This document shows positions 1 to 14,096 of a DNA stretch of 64,000 bases, piece after piece (positions within the stretch are counted from its first letter, which is position 1; the number at the start of each line of letters is the position of its first letter). Position numbers and translations under genes: made by a program. The notes beneath the pieces were generated by a model, which was given only the letters and a program-made list of their open reading frames with translations, made no database searches and was not told where the DNA came from. The DNA lies in contig SEMN01000170.1 in the NCBI GenBank assembly GCA_005408345.1, forward strand, positions 682,001 through 746,000, in the 5' to 3' direction. The DNA comes from Macquaria australasica (Eukaryota; Chordata; Actinopteri; Centrarchiformes; Percichthyidae).

Positions 1-1370
1 GTGCTGGGACGATAAGGATAATCTACGCCTTTGCTTTGCTTATCTCTGCAGACCCCCCACTTCTACAAGTTTACAGGATGTAACATTCAGGCTGGTAAGA
101 GAGTGGAGGCTTGTGGTGGATTTCTTGGCAGGGCCCACTCTTTCAATCTCCAATGTTACAAGCAGAAGAAGAGCTGTGGCTATGTATGTGTTGAGCTATT
201 AGACAACACAAGTGGGCTGCATCACTGTGCCAACAGAGAGTGGGATGTGCGGCCGAGTTTTTCTTAAGCTCTATGCAAATAGGAGGAAGATGGAGGCTTG
301 AGAACAGACTAGAAAGCATTCAAGTGCACACTCTTCATGAATTCTCTGTAATTTTGGCGAGCCTACACCCGCCAGTGGAGCAATGCCCACCTCCTGTTGT
401 TTTCAGGACAGGAAAGGGAAGCAGTGGTCCGTGTTATGTGGTGCCACTGGGCCACAAACTACCTCTCTAACATCTGCTGCCCATCCAAAGTTGGCCAGAG
501 CTTCAACAGGCCCGAGGCTGTCAGTAGCAAGGACTGCCTCTCCAGTCTACTTCAGCAGGAACAACTGTGTGTTCAAACACCCGAGTTTCTATTGTGGATC
601 TCCTTGGGCATAACCCTGCATCACCCCCCTATACTGCAAGAAAGAGGCGAGAACAGCCGTCCCGCCAGTACAGACAGAGAAAACAGACCCCCTTTGTTCC
701 CCCTGCCCCTTCTCAGCGTCGACTGAGGTACATGATCCACCCCTCCTCCCTCCTGCAACCCTGAAAGCTTCAAAACACTCCCACTTCTCCTTTCCCCTCC
801 CTCCACTTCTTCTGCTGGGTGGCAAGACAGCAGATATGAGAATTCAGACAATATACTCTGAGCGCACATCTCAAGTCTCATCTTCATTTGTTTATATATA
901 AGTCCCTAAAATCAAGGTTGACTGGGAGTCAAGCTCTAGAGGTCCATGGAGCTAGTTAACCTGTCAGGCGCTCTACTGGGGGTAGAGAGGGAACATAAAA
1001 CCCACAACATTACGTTCCATTATCCCAACCTCCCACTTCAAAAGGGGGGCTCTATTGCTGTCACTCCCTGGCAGTTGGTTTGGACAGAAAAGAGCATCTC
1101 TAAATGCTTTGTTCTCACTAAGGGGTGTAATAACCTGACATGGGCGATAATAGCGTTCCCTGGGCGACCTTGAGTGATTGGGCTTGATGACTGTCATGGT
1201 GTAAAGCTCTGGTGTAATGATTCCGTCACAGTGGGCTGTCCAGGGAGGTACGCACTGACCGCTACTCATCCATCATCTGTCCACAATACCTGCTGCCCAA
1301 AAAATACAACCTAAAGTAACAGCACCTTAATTCATTCAAGATGGTATCTGTGATTAACACAGCTTGAGAT
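1..1370. other. Non-coding, no gene seen
   Basis: Short open frames on both strands overlap each other, resemble no family I know and lack matching splice sites. Possibly intron 1 of the gene that starts near 5.9 kb. Confidence 0.4.
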
Positions 1371-1703
1371 TAGGGCAGCAACTAACAACATTTTTCATTA
1401 CTGATTAATCCGCTGATTATGTCCTTGATTATTCTTTTGGTTTACAAAACCTCCAAAAATAGTGAAAAATGAGCCCAAGTTGCCATATTCAAGTTGCTTG
1501 TTTTGTCCGACCAACAGTCCAAAACCCAAAGATATTCAGTTTACTATCATAGAGGACTAAAAAACAGCAAATATTCACATTTGAGAAGCTAGAACCAGAG
1601 AATTTTTGGCATTTTTGCTTTAAAAAATAACTCAATTAATCAAAATTGTCGCATATTTATTTTCAAACACTAATCAATTAATCAACAAATTGTTTCGTCT
1701 CTA
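1371..1703 (+). repeat. Percomorph interspersed element (AATCGATTAATC family), copy 1
   Basis: Starts with a form of 'agggctgcaactaac' and ends in AT-rich 'aatcaattaatcaacaa...gtctctac'. Internal landmarks 'cagtttactatcatagagga' and 'cacatttgagaagct' are shared with copies at 1745, 3341 and 17464. Non-autonomous; no ORF. Confidence 0.8.
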
Positions 1704-1744
1704 CTTGGGGTACAATGTACCTTAAGTTACCAAATAAATTTAAC

Positions 1745-2066
1745 ATAGGACTGCAACTTATGATTATTTTCATCCAGATGATTTGTCAGTTATTTTTTGA
1801 TGAATCAGTCAAATCTATAAAATGTCACAAGTTCCAAGAACCCAAAGCGACGTCTCCAAATCGCGTGTTTTGTTCGACCAACAATCAAAAACGGCAAGAT
1901 AGTCAATTTACAATAATATAAAACGGGAAACAGCAGCAAATCCTCACATTTGAGAGGCTGGAACCAGAGAATATTTAGTATTGTTGCTTAATAAATGAAG
2001 GAAACGATTATTCGATTACCAACTGTTTGATTAAATTTCCTCTTGATCAACTATCGATTCATCCAC
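1745..2066 (+). repeat. Same element, copy 2
   Basis: Second, more diverged copy in the same orientation only about 40 bases after copy 1. It shares 'tataaaatgtca' and 'cacatttgagaggctggaac'. Confidence 0.75.
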
Positions 2067-3340
2067 TACTCATTTAAGCTATAACTCAGCATAAATCATT
2101 GAAGCTGTATTGTTGCAGGAGATAAAACAGAAAGTAGCAAAGTAACTAACTGCACATCTTTGTATCTAATTACTAAACCAGAGTCTTGCTATGTGCAACA
2201 CATAATTCACCTCATATCCATTTGTCTTAGTCATCTGTCACCATCCACTCCTGATAATATAATACAGGTCTAGTATGTAAACATCAGCAGTTGCAGCTGT
2301 GTGGAGGGGATTCTCAGGAACGTGTCAATCCCCATTAGAGCTGCTGCCTAACTGAGTGTGAAACTCTAATTGCACCCACCAGCTTGCAACCGTACAGGCC
2401 CCCCCACTCACAGAGAGGGAGAGACAAAGTGAAACGCGTGTGTGTGTGTGTGTGTGTGTATGTAATGAACATGTATGTCCTTCTTTGGATGTACTCATCT
2501 ACCTCTGCATACATTTGTCCAAATTACAACCAAGGCAAGTGTTCAGGCAGCCGTGAAGCGGGGAGGGACAGCGTTCCCTCTGTGGTCCTCTAATGAGGCG
2601 CTCATCAGTCCCAAAATGAGATGAACATGCTTGCGACAAGGAGGTCCAGGCGATGTCATTGTGCTGTGCTGCTGCGTGTGACTGGCCCACTGGGAAGAAA
2701 CACCCAGGCCACAGTGACACTAATAGATAGGCGTGGGCCTCCATCAAGTCCCCCGAGATTTTGCTTCACAGCATCACAGCTGAGCAGCACAGCACTTCTA
2801 TTCACCATGACTGCTGGATCGTCTCCACCCAGGGCAACTGCACGTGTCTCCAGAACACACTCAATCATTCAGTCAGTCAGCTGGAGTGACCTATGATGGT
2901 GCGGTGTTTAACCATGCCCGTGCCAATCTCAATGGAAAAGAAATGATTGCAGCACTTTATCAAAGGACAATTACGGGTTTCTTCATAGGCTTTGTAGTTT
3001 CGGTCGTAATTGCTGCCGGTAATTATAACACTGCACTGAGAACATGGCAACAGCAGTACAAACAAGTCAGACGGGGCAAAAAGCACAGGTCAGACGAGCA
3101 TATGGGTTGTAAACAAACCCCAAGGTTAGACAAACCTATATGGGAGAGAAAACAGACAGACTAAACATCAATCACAGTTCACAGACCAACACACTGATTC
3201 AACTTTGACCTACTTATTGTAGTTGTACATGCACACACTTTTCCTGTGCAATGAGGGATTATTACCAACATTTTGGGCGCTCACTTGTGGTTTTACCTCC
3301 AAATAAAGTGGTTTAGATAATCTGGTCTCATTGTCTGATC
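2067..3340. other. Non-coding, no gene seen
   Basis: No exon, RNA gene or repeat recognised apart from the GT microsatellite at 2436-2460. Confidence 0.4.
2436..2460 (+). repeat. GT microsatellite
   Basis: About 11 GT units. Confidence 0.9.
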
Positions 3341-3637
3341 TAGGGCTGAAACTAATGTTTCAATTATCGACTAATCTATCGACTTTTTCTCAATTCAATC
3401 AATTCATTGTTTTGTCTATAAAATGTCAGAAAAAAAGTGAAAAATTACAATTACCCACTTGCTTGATTTATTCGACCATCAGTCCGAAAGCTAAAAATAT
3501 TACGTTTACAGTCATTTATGACAAATAAAAGCATCAAATCATCACATTTGAGAAGCTGGAACCTTAGAATTGTTGCCATTTTTGATTGAAAAATTACATC
3601 AATTGATCAATTGATTAAAATATGATTTCGGCTCTAG
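3341..3637 (+). repeat. Same element as 1371, copy 3
   Basis: Begins 'ctagggctgaaactaat' and ends 'gatttcggctcta', with the same internal landmarks. Its ends are roughly inverted (agggctga/tcggctct). Confidence 0.8.
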
Positions 3638-5688
3638 TCTGATCGCTAACCTCTTGCCCTGTTAGACTTCATTGTAGCGTTGTTGCTTTTTTTCCCAGAT
3701 CTCAGTAATTAGTTTGTCATAGAAACTACCAAAGTAAGGGCCAAGTTGTAATTAACCAGAAGTAACCTTTGAAATGTTGGGTCTTTCAGTGTCATACAAT
3801 AGAGAGGTCTTTGAGTTTCTTCTTTTTAAATGTCTACTACAACCTACTACTGACTTTAAATGTCTCTTACTCTGAATTCAACTGCAGTTTGTTGGGGTCA
3901 TTTTAATGTTCCCATCGTTGAATACATGAAACGGACGTTTCTGCTACATAAATGAAGTGCGTCCTTGGTGAAATGAATCACCAAGTGAAAGCCTCTCAGG
4001 TTCAGATCAGTTCCTCTAAGAAATGATGTCATCATCATTACCACAAGTGACACAGAACAACTCTTTCTCTCTGTGAGACACTTTGTCCCATCCTGCGGTT
4101 GGCGGAGTTCACAATGCCACAGACGGCTGCTTACAGAAGGAGCGTTGATCACTTCTTGCAGAATAGTCTGCGTGTTTCTCCGGCCCACAGAGTGAAATTA
4201 GTGACATTTTCCCTCCAACACCCAAGCTTTTCCCATAGCCCCCGCGGCAGAGCTGCCCGCCACTGGTTTTGGGTCAGCAGTGTGACTGACTGGTGCTCTC
4301 ACAATAACTCCGGCCAACGTGTGTCATGATAATCCCTTAGTTATGCAAATCTCCCCGCCTAGTGCCGTTTGTGCTGAGGGTGAAAGTAAAGATGGCAGCA
4401 CAATGTAGGTCACTATCTTGTCCCGATTTCTCCATATTGGTCAAATAAGCCTGAAATGCTCTGTCAGTAGAGCTCCAGTAGTGGCTCCCTGGGCTCAAGG
4501 AGCGTCCTGACTTAGCATGGTGAAGATATGACTGAAGAGACCACTGAAAGGCACGTAAACAGTCGGGGATATGCATACGTAAAGTGGTATCACACATTTT
4601 GCCGCCTGTTTCTGAATTAATGTAAACTAGACATAAGGCAGGGATAGGGGGGGATATTGTTATCTTCTTAAACAGATTAACAATAGTCTGCCTGGAGTGA
4701 ATAAACATTACTAGAAAGTGTGTCAGCCCTTTCAGAGAGAAGTAAGAACAAGAGCTTCAGACAATAAAGCGGGGGTCATTAGCAATGCATTAATTTGGCT
4801 ATCTGAGCGGGCAGCGAAAGTGTGCAGCCGAGGCATGTGTGTTTGGGTGTGTGTATGAGTGAGAGTGTCTGGGGATCAGCCGAGGATGAGAAGGGGGGGT
4901 TGCATGATGGTGAGTTCCCCCTTGACTGACGCTTTGACCAAGAGGAGACAGAGGGAGGGGACGGAGGGGGGAGTAAGCAGAGGATTTGGGTGGGAATGTG
5001 GGTTGTTGGGTTTTGTTTTTTTTCCAGTAAAGGAATTGTTTGGCTTGTATAATAAATGGCATGGGATGTAACTGGTGAATCTCAGGGGGCTATCTTAATC
5101 AGATTGAGTCTGATGAAGGGAAATTAGACTAAACAAACTGACTGGTCAGTCAAAACAAGACAGAGTTGTGATATGAATATGAAAGGAATTAAACATGTGG
5201 GGAGCAAATCAGCTTAGGACATGAGGGATTTCGTGTAAGAGGACAGTTATTTCATCAACACAGGACAAAAAAACAACTGTCAAATACTAGTAGATCTATC
5301 CATCTATCTTTACTTACAGCGTGTAACGTGAGCACGGCAGAGCACATCAAAGGTTCAGATAGGAGGACAAGTGACAATGATTTCTCTCAGCACCTTTTAA
5401 GCAGCACACTACTGTATGTGTCAAGCCTTGATTTGACAGACGGAATATGTGCACCTGCACCCTCTGATGACCGACCTCTAAAGGCTAACGCGTAAATGTG
5501 TGTTGAAAAGTGCGGTGTATTTTTAGAGATTCGGCTCCTGAGGAAAAAAGCTGTAAAGAGGACAGCGCTCTCATTGGCAGCCTCGCAGCATCCAACTCAG
5601 TGTGCTGCTTCTCTCTCCACAAACTCCTGACAACGAACTGTAAGCTACACGACACGTGTTTATTATTGAATGGTATAATTGGGCTCAC
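3638..5688. other. Non-coding, no gene seen
   Basis: Possible start of intron 1 of the minus-strand gene at 5.7-5.96 kb. A 123-codon open frame at 4337-4708 (minus) has no recognisable homology. Confidence 0.35.
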
Positions 5689-5960
5689 CTTATCTCCTTC
5701 CTCGGCGGTGCGAAACACGAAGCCTGTTCTGTATCTTCGGTCCCCTGCGACAGAGCGATGCCGTCTGCTGTGTTTATTTACGTGGAGTCCCGTTCAGCGC
5801 CGAGCCCCTTGCACTTGTCTCCTCTCACTGGTCCTCTCCTCTCCCACCAGTTCACCGACACACACACACACAGGCGGGGGCGCGCAGCATCACTCCGGGG
5901 CGTGCGCACGCCCATTGCGCGCACTGCAGCGCCGCTGCCGATGTATGGTGGCCTCAAGGC
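5689..5960 (-). other. CpG-rich candidate first exon/promoter of a gene to the left (nrcam?)
   Basis: This block has 25 CpG dinucleotides between 5,700 and 5,940, while flanking DNA has few. On the minus strand it ends in a consensus donor, AAG followed by GTGAGC (exon side 5689). That pattern suggests a promoter with a first, probably non-coding exon of a minus-strand gene leaving the window at base 1. In human, the gene downstream of PNPLA8 on the same strand is NRCAM, so nrcam is the natural guess. No NRCAM coding sequence is visible here. Confidence 0.4.
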
Positions 5961-8900
5961 ACTGAACCATTCTAGCAAATTGTTATCCAAATAGACACGC
6001 TAATAGTACATTAGCCCCCTACAGGCTCCAAACCACAGATGGACAACAGCTGGATGAGTTTTAGGATAAAACAAGCCAAAAGTTGTATTTTAATGCTCAG
6101 CAATGCCCCTTTTCTGTCATTTAACAGCAGGGAGAGGCTTTTTAATTTAGCTGCTGTATTATTATGTTAGATTTAAGCATGAATATGCTACAAAGTTCAA
6201 CACAGAAATAAGGCCAAGCCTTAAAGGCTTAATAATCCTGTACATTTTCATTAATCAGGAAAAGATTAAATGAAAACAAAACTCAAATAAAACATCAAAT
6301 CCACAGACACTCATATTAGTCCAATATGAGTGCTTTCACCTTTTAGACAATGAACATCAATCCAGCTGTTCTTGGCCTTAATTGCTTAGAGGCATTTGCA
6401 TGTGCTGATACACTCTACCATTTTGCCCTGAGAGCAGCACTGCACTAATAATCAAACAGTAGCCTGTGGGATCAGCCAAGACTTTGCTGGATGAGGTCAT
6501 GTGACTTTAAAAGCGACATTTCCTCTCAGTTCAGTCTGCTGCCAGCCATGCTGTCCTCTCTCAGCGCATGTTACACTCATGCATTATCTCAGGCTTAGCA
6601 GTGGTAGCCATCTGCAGCCATAGAATCAAACACTGAGAGAAACTGACGCAGTTATAAGCCCGGTTTGGCAGGAAGACGAGGTTTCTGAGTTGAGTTGCCA
6701 TCCAGAGGCTGGTTGACTGAGATTAGCTAAAATTAGGTTGTGGCACCGATTTGGAGCAAAATGAAAATGGGTTTATAGATATATAATCATTTGGAAATAA
6801 ACCAAAGTGCAGTTCATCATAAGAAGCCTCAAGAAATTAACTTAATTGCCCCTAAAATCTATGATCCCCTACCTTCACTTCTCTTCACTCTTCACGCTTT
6901 CTTTATTTATTTGTGAAGTATTTCCTAAGACATTTCTGCAAATGAAACTGAGAAAGAGCGAGGTTGACATGCAGCCAAGGTCATTTGCTGGACATAATCC
7001 CCCAGACAGAGTCAAAAGCACCAGTTTCCTTCATCATCAACTGGAGGGGACCAGGGGATTATCCACATCTGTCGATAGTGCCACACTGGGAAGTATTGTA
7101 ATTGTTCTCGCCTCTCATTTCAGACCGCCTCCAGATATGTCTGCATATGTCTTGAATCTCATTAAAATATTCTCTTAATTTCCCTCATGCATATTATCTG
7201 TAAAATGCTCAGAGGGATTTTCACAAGTTCAAGGATATACAGCACCATGGAGAAGTAAGGCACTTGCAAAGTTGCAAAGTGAATCTCGTCAGGTCTTTGT
7301 GTTGAAATGCAAAAACCCACCAGAGAAGGCGTCGTCTCTGCCTCACTGGTAACTCCAATTATCGTGCCTATTACTGCAGCGGCTCCTTGAAGTCCTCTGC
7401 TCACTGAGATGCAGAACTTCACACATGGCGTGGCTATTGTGCAGGAGGGACAGAGTCATCACTTGGCCTGTTTTCTTCACTGATTCAGTGTTATTTTGTT
7501 CGATTCTTTTCAGAACAAACTTCATAACAGATGCAGCGCCAGCAAGCCAGCCATGAAATGACCTGGCTCCCAGCAGAGGTGATGATTAACTAACAGAGAT
7601 TCAACAGAGATCAGCAGGCTCATAGTCAGAACTTACATCAAAACACAGCAGTCTGAAACAATATCGCAGCCATGGTATGTTCATTTTATTACTGTGAACA
7701 AAAAGAACTATGTATTTACAATGTTGTGTATCTGTCATGTAAAAGTTTATGACTTTGTATGTTATCATCCATTCAATCTGTCAGGATTTGTTTTTCTATC
7801 ACTTGTTTTTCTGTCACTTTTTTCAAAAGTGGCAATCACATTTTGCAATTAAACTCTCCATGTCTTATCTCAATATCTGCCACTCGCTCCAAAACTAATT
7901 AAGTGCTAATGAGCTGGGTTTAGTTGCTGCGGCTAAATGTGAGGTAATTGAGTAGCAGCCACCCCAAGGATAAACAGTTGTTACATAACAGCAAAGACGG
8001 GAGAACACAGTACCTGTCAAAACCTCCTCGAGATCTGTTCCCGACATGGACTGCAGAGCCGTATTTATAGTCTGGAGGTTTGGCCAAAGGTGCAAAAGAA
8101 ATCAAATTACTGATGTGATTACTGCTGGGGGACAAGTTCATGAGTCAGATCTGTTTACATCAGGGGAGGATGCATTTCCTCTCTCAGTCTGCAGTGTAAT
8201 TACATTTTGACTTTTCTATATTGAGTGGGAGCAGCCTTTACTGGCTGCCTAACCGTGTTAACACACAGGGGGCAGAATCATGACATGAATCCACCAAATG
8301 TGTGTGACCAGATTTGGAGCACCTGTGTTTCAGTAGGTAATATGTTGCATAACCATTATTCATGTGCATCCAAGGGAAAGTTGAGGGTTTCTTTAATGTA
8401 GTTTTGTGCATTTCTTAGATTGTTTACCTCCATTTTACATTACAGCAGTAATACATTAACAACTGCTTATTAATTTACAATTTTACAATGCTTGTATCAG
8501 AAACTGAAGTCTTTTGTGGCATCTCATCTCTCATCATTGAAGTTTGCTGAATCACTGTCAAACTGGTTGAGATTTTTCTGTTGACAAGTACAAGTTAGGC
8601 CACTGTTACCATAATTGTGTTTATACCACACCATTCACTCAGGGCAGTTCTTCATTTAACCCTTATAATGTGTTTTTAATGACCACATCATTTCTGTGTC
8701 AGAACATGAATTTGCTCTGAAACTATTGGACCAAATGATTAAGGAGAAAACATTTACAGCCAGTTTTAAGGGTCAACATTGAAAGTTAAAGTAATCAGCT
8801 TCAGTGGCTGAGAGAAGAGAAGCAGAGAAGGTGGATTGTGCGCTTAGTGTTTAGACACAGTTTACAGTATTAATTCTAAACCACAGTGGATGTGAGATGT

Positions 8901-11732
8901 GATTTAGAGTTAATAAACTGTCTCTAAACCTTCAAAAATGAAATCCATGTTTTTTGTGCTCTTTCAAAAGCCCAGATGGACTGGAAACTCCTTGATAATT
9001 TGTGACAGGGTTCATGTCTACAAACAGATTTATATATCAGGTGCGACACTAGATACTTGCCTACAGTGGAAGCTGCATTAGACTAAGGTCATAGAAACAT
9101 TTGTAGGTGGTTTTGGTGCAATAAGCAGAGCAAAGGCATTTGTAAACAGCAAAATCCTCATCACTATGTGCAATACCCTTCTCCTAACTCACTTAGATTA
9201 CTGTGGAACAGTAATCAGGTTTTCAAATGGAAAATGAAATCTGGACACCAGTACACTTGCTGATTAGATGCACTGAGCTGCCATACTGGTGACTGATTGA
9301 TTGATTGAGAGGAGAGATTTCTCCAAGCATTTCTCTGGTGAAAGATGTCACGTCGTGTGATGTCTTATTTTAAACGTGCAAGATAAGGAGAATTTTAAAG
9401 GAACAGAAGTGCCTCTTGATTACCCACCATCAGTACTTTGGTGTCAGAAAAATCAGCACCAAATCAGGGAACATCTTCACCCTTTTATTGAGTGTGATGA
9501 GTCTAAAATGTATTCTATGTTTCTGTGCTTTTGTAGGCTTACTGCAGAACTGAGTGTTGGCCACCTTATAATTAGTGTGCCCTGATAAAACAGTCTTGAG
9601 ATCAAGGCTTTTCATCAGGCAATGATAGTGTTATTCTCAGTTATCTGGTACTCCTGGCTGTCTGAATGAGTCAGCTCAGGAACTATTAAGATGTAATTTT
9701 TTTTTTACCGAGTGTACAATCAAACTCACCTTCACATAACAGGGTTCAGTGTATGATCATGTACGTGATGCTCACAACAATGTGAAATTTTCCTCTTCAA
9801 TGTCAATTTAATCTACAGAGATGGCACTATCACATACTGTATTTAGATCTCCTCAATCATTTCATTTGTTCTAAAAAGATTGAGGATACTTTTTTTTCTA
9901 TATTCAGTCCACTTATTTCTCTTATTTGCTCTGTAAAGCTGTTCAATTCCAGATAAAACAATATATGAGCATGGCCTGCATCCTGTATCATTTCCTCCTC
10001 AGACCACTGTTGATGCCGTTTGTTGTGTCCTCTGCCTTCTGTGGCCATCACTGTGTTTTCATGCGTGTAAGCAGCTGGTGGAAAGCTGTGTCAGTGCACG
10101 GTGTTTATGCTGGAGGGAAATGCGATCCATCACTGGCCGGGGCTGTTACCCAGGTGCCTGAGCACAGCCTTGCACAGTCATCTCATCTCACCTTACCCTC
10201 TTTTATGACAGGCAGCTCAGGGAAGGGCCTTCAAATTACCTTCCTCTGAAAAATACAGCCCTGCCTTTACACACTTAAAAAAACCAACACACGTTTGAGT
10301 TAGAAGGAAAACATCCACTGGCATTTCTAGATGTGCCGGCATTTTATAAATTGGTATTTGCCGCTAATCAAGCACCTTGAAAATTGAACCAAGAAGGTGA
10401 GGGTGCATATCAGTCCAGATCTCTGTTGGAATAATTACGCAGTTGTGAGTACAAGTTACCGACTTAATATCCGCACGTCCCCAGTTCCTGAGATGATCCA
10501 CAGCAGCTTCCCTCAGATCACAATCACCTAATCTTTATATAATTAGGAGGCAAGAAGCAGCGAGGCTAAGTCATGGGTTTTAATTACATACACTCTCAAA
10601 CAGTCTTTACACAGGACCAACAGGAGAACAGTGGCATTATATTAATCTGGGTAATATCTGTGTCCATTTTACCTCAGGTCTTCTGGGAGTGGCTGACACA
10701 TTGTTGTATCAGTTATACAGTACTTGACCAGGTTAGGCATGGAAATGAATGTCAAGTGCATTGTTTTTTAGCAGTGCACGTCATTTAGATAATTTTCAGC
10801 CATGACAAATCAAATATGCAGCAATCTGTTTTAAACCTTCAGCTAAAACCAGCATGATTTTTTTTTTTTTTTTACAAATGTTATAGTACAGCAGAGTGGC
10901 GACTGAAACACAGCACTTGAAAAGGGTGAAAGAGGCTTTTGAGAAGAGGCATCAAAGGGAAAGTGGGCACACTGAAGACAGAGCAGAAAATGTGCAAAGC
11001 CTGTGGGGAATCCATAAAACCAAACAAACAAGCACACAATGATAAAAGCGTTTGAAACAAATAAACTTAAAATACTATGAGGTTAAAAGTTACATCCTTA
11101 TGACTGCAAGGCTACATTTGGATACTTATATATATCTTCTCTTCATATTTAATCATTATTATTAATCATTATATTGTTTTACAATGAAATATTGTGGTAA
11201 ATCTTTGCAACTTACCCTAATTTGCAATTTGTTTTTTTTACTAGATATTGACTTTGTATGTAAAATCTTAAATATAACATGCATTTACATATAACATATG
11301 CAGCACTGTAATGCTTGAGATGGGCCCTCAGGTACCAGTGTTGCTATAATCAGTATACAATTACACAGTTGACCAGTAGCTGCATTGTTAAATGTGCAAA
11401 TTTTTGTCATTACAACTGAGAAATGTTACTTGCATTAGGCGCTTAAATAGACCTTGATTAGACCGTTAAATAAGAAATTTTTTTTTTTTACATTGTTTTA
11501 CAGTTTTACAGGCTAGCAGCTTATCTTAACAAATAATGTATGTCAATAACACATATATCCCATCTACACATTTTTCTGTGAAAGTACAAACACAGGTGTG
11601 TGAGGATATGCTGGTTGTCATAACAAATCTTATAAAGGAAAGCAAGTGGTTATAAAAATGCTCACTTGGTAAAACAGTCTGGAAAAGCTGTTACTGGCTA
11701 CTATAGAACTTTATAGTTTTCTGCTTTTTAGA
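5961..11732. other. Non-coding stretch between the CpG block and the pnpla8 end
   Basis: AT-rich, with no supported exon and no clear high-copy repeat. It may contain regulatory DNA of the left-hand gene. Nothing specific could be assigned. Confidence 0.4.
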
Positions 11733-12067
11733 GGAATAGATCGACATTTTAGGAAATATGCTTATTTGCTTCCTTGCCGAAAGTTAGATGAGAAGACCGA
11801 TACCACTCTCATATCTATACGGTAAAAAGATTAGCTTATCATAAAGTCTGGAAATGGGAAACAGCTAGGCAGGCAGACTTTGTTACCTTTGGACAGAGCC
11901 AGGTTAGCTGTTTCCCCATTTCCAGTTATTATGCTAAGCTAAGCTAACCAGCTGCTGGCGGTAGCTTCATATTTACCGTACAGACATGTAGGTAGTATCG
12001 ATCTAATCTAACTTTTGACAAGAAAGCAAATCAGCGCATTTCCCAAAAGATTGAGCTATTCCTTTAA
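11733..12067 (+). repeat. Inverted-repeat MITE (GCTAAGCTAAGCTAACC family), copy 1
   Basis: Ends are inverted: 'cgacattttaggaaatatg' on the left and 'catttcccaaaagattgagc' on the right. Internal 'gataccactctcat' and 'gctaagctaagctaacc' are shared with copies at 61616 and 55097. It lies just after the pnpla8 stop and may be in its 3' UTR. Confidence 0.8.
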
Positions 12068-12347
12068 GTATACAAGACACATTTGCTAGCAAAGCTGACA
12101 GTGAATCCTTATTTAGGGAGTTCCCAAATCCACATGTCATTTGACAAGTGTGAAGTATGAGTGAGGAGGAAGGTAGTGCTTGGCATGTTGGATACATTAC
12201 CTACTTGTGCACTTACACAATGTTCTTCAGAATTACAGGTCGAGAAGTCAACAATATGACACACTAATCATGGTAACATGACATATTCTAGGCAATTTAG
12301 AATAAGAGAAGAGCTTCAACGTGAGGTAAAGGTGGCTTGTGTTGGAT

Positions 12348-14000
12348 CTAGAGCTTAGAGGGGTAAAAGGACAGACCGTTATACATGTCAGCTCTGAGCT
12401 TGGCCCACTCAGCCATCCTCTGGACGGAGCTTTTCTCTCGGGTGAGGATGCGAGTGACCTTCTTCAGCTTTTCCTCGTTCCTCTCCAGGTACCGGATGCC
12501 CTCAGCCTGCAGCAAGTTGAGCTTCTCGTGCCGGTTCTCGTCCATGGCGATATCTTCGCTTATGTAGGGGTTGAAGCGGAAATAAGTGTTGGGAGGGAGG
12601 AAGGCGTCAAGCATGGCGTGAACCTCTGGAGGGAGGAAGAGAGGTGAGAGTGAGGCCGCACAAAGAAACAAACATGACATTTTACATACAGACCAAAATC
12701 ACAAACACACCATTAACTTCCTAATTGTACCAATATTGTACAAACATTCAAATGTTGTGTTAAGAGTGAGAAGGGCGTGCAAAGTCCAGACTTGTCTGTC
12801 AGCGCTGTGACAGCTTTACACGTGTTACAGAGTAAGCACTCAGGGCTGAGAGCGTGAGGTAATGCCAAGTGAAAATGTCTGGCTTGTCTGTCATGTTTGT
12901 TTTCAAATGCTACGTCTGAGAGGTTTAAAATCAACAACATACAAATGAATACAAACAGGCAGCGGGTAGCATTCACAGGGTAAATATGCCTGAAGCATCT
13001 AAAAGAGGTGACAGCGGTTGTTTCTGCCTGTGTTCCCACAGTGGTTCAGCAGTGCAGGAGTCCAGACATGGATTCTAGCTGCCTTAGAGGATGTGGAGCA
13101 AAACTCTACAAGGAGTAACGTATCTAAAAGTTATTTGCATTATCGCATACTGAAAAGTTATACACTGAAGAGTAAAAGTAAGATAATTCTGGAGATGAGA
13201 CGGGCTTGCTCGTTGAATAGATAATATGTGGTTAATTCTAGAGATTAAATGTTTTTCTATATTATTATTATTCACACTTTTCCAACATTTACTGCAGTCA
13301 GTGGCAGAGAGATTGTTCCTGCTCCTATCAGCTACCAGTGTTTGTACAAGTTTGGTCCTAGCTGTTAAAAACTCAGATTTTCTCTGTCGACAGAGAACAT
13401 TACCATGTGGGCACTGGGGTGTTATTAAAAAAAAAAAAGAATCTAACAGTCTCTCATACAGTGTGTGCAGCTGTACAAAATCATTCCATCACAGATTTGA
13501 GCATTGGATCTTTACTAGCTAGCTTCTACGGGGGAAAAAAAATCAGTTTACATAGTGACCACTTAAGTCATCTTCTCAGTGTTAGCATCTTTTATCTTTA
13601 CACAGCATTGCTGGGTACAGAAAACAAAATGTGTAAAATCATACAAAGACTCCAGAATTATTATACTTCAGGGAAAACTATTCAAATCCAGACTGCGCCG
13701 TACCCATAACTGAGTTTGCAGCACGTATCAATCTGTGCCAAAAGCCTGCGCGGTGGTTCACAGTACATCCATGGGTTCACCAAGCTGACTGCCACGAGCT
13801 TCGACAACAGGCCAGCATTTATTATGCAGGCTACAGGACACTCTTAGCATCCGAGCATGTAAGCAAATAGGTTACAGGTAAAGCATTTTTGCACCATAAA
13901 CTACACAAAACGAAATTTGCGGATGACCGTACTAAACAAATGTTGTGAAACGCAGTCACAGAGATTTTATAAGAGGTTGTGAGTGCACAGCTGTCTCACA

Positions 14001-14096
<96 letters not shown>

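Noticed and set aside
5510..5965. 151-codon open frame, plus strand, across the CpG-rich block
   Set aside because: GC-rich sequence lacks stop codons by composition. The protein is Cys/Arg/His-rich without a motif, and the splice signal in the block is on the other strand.
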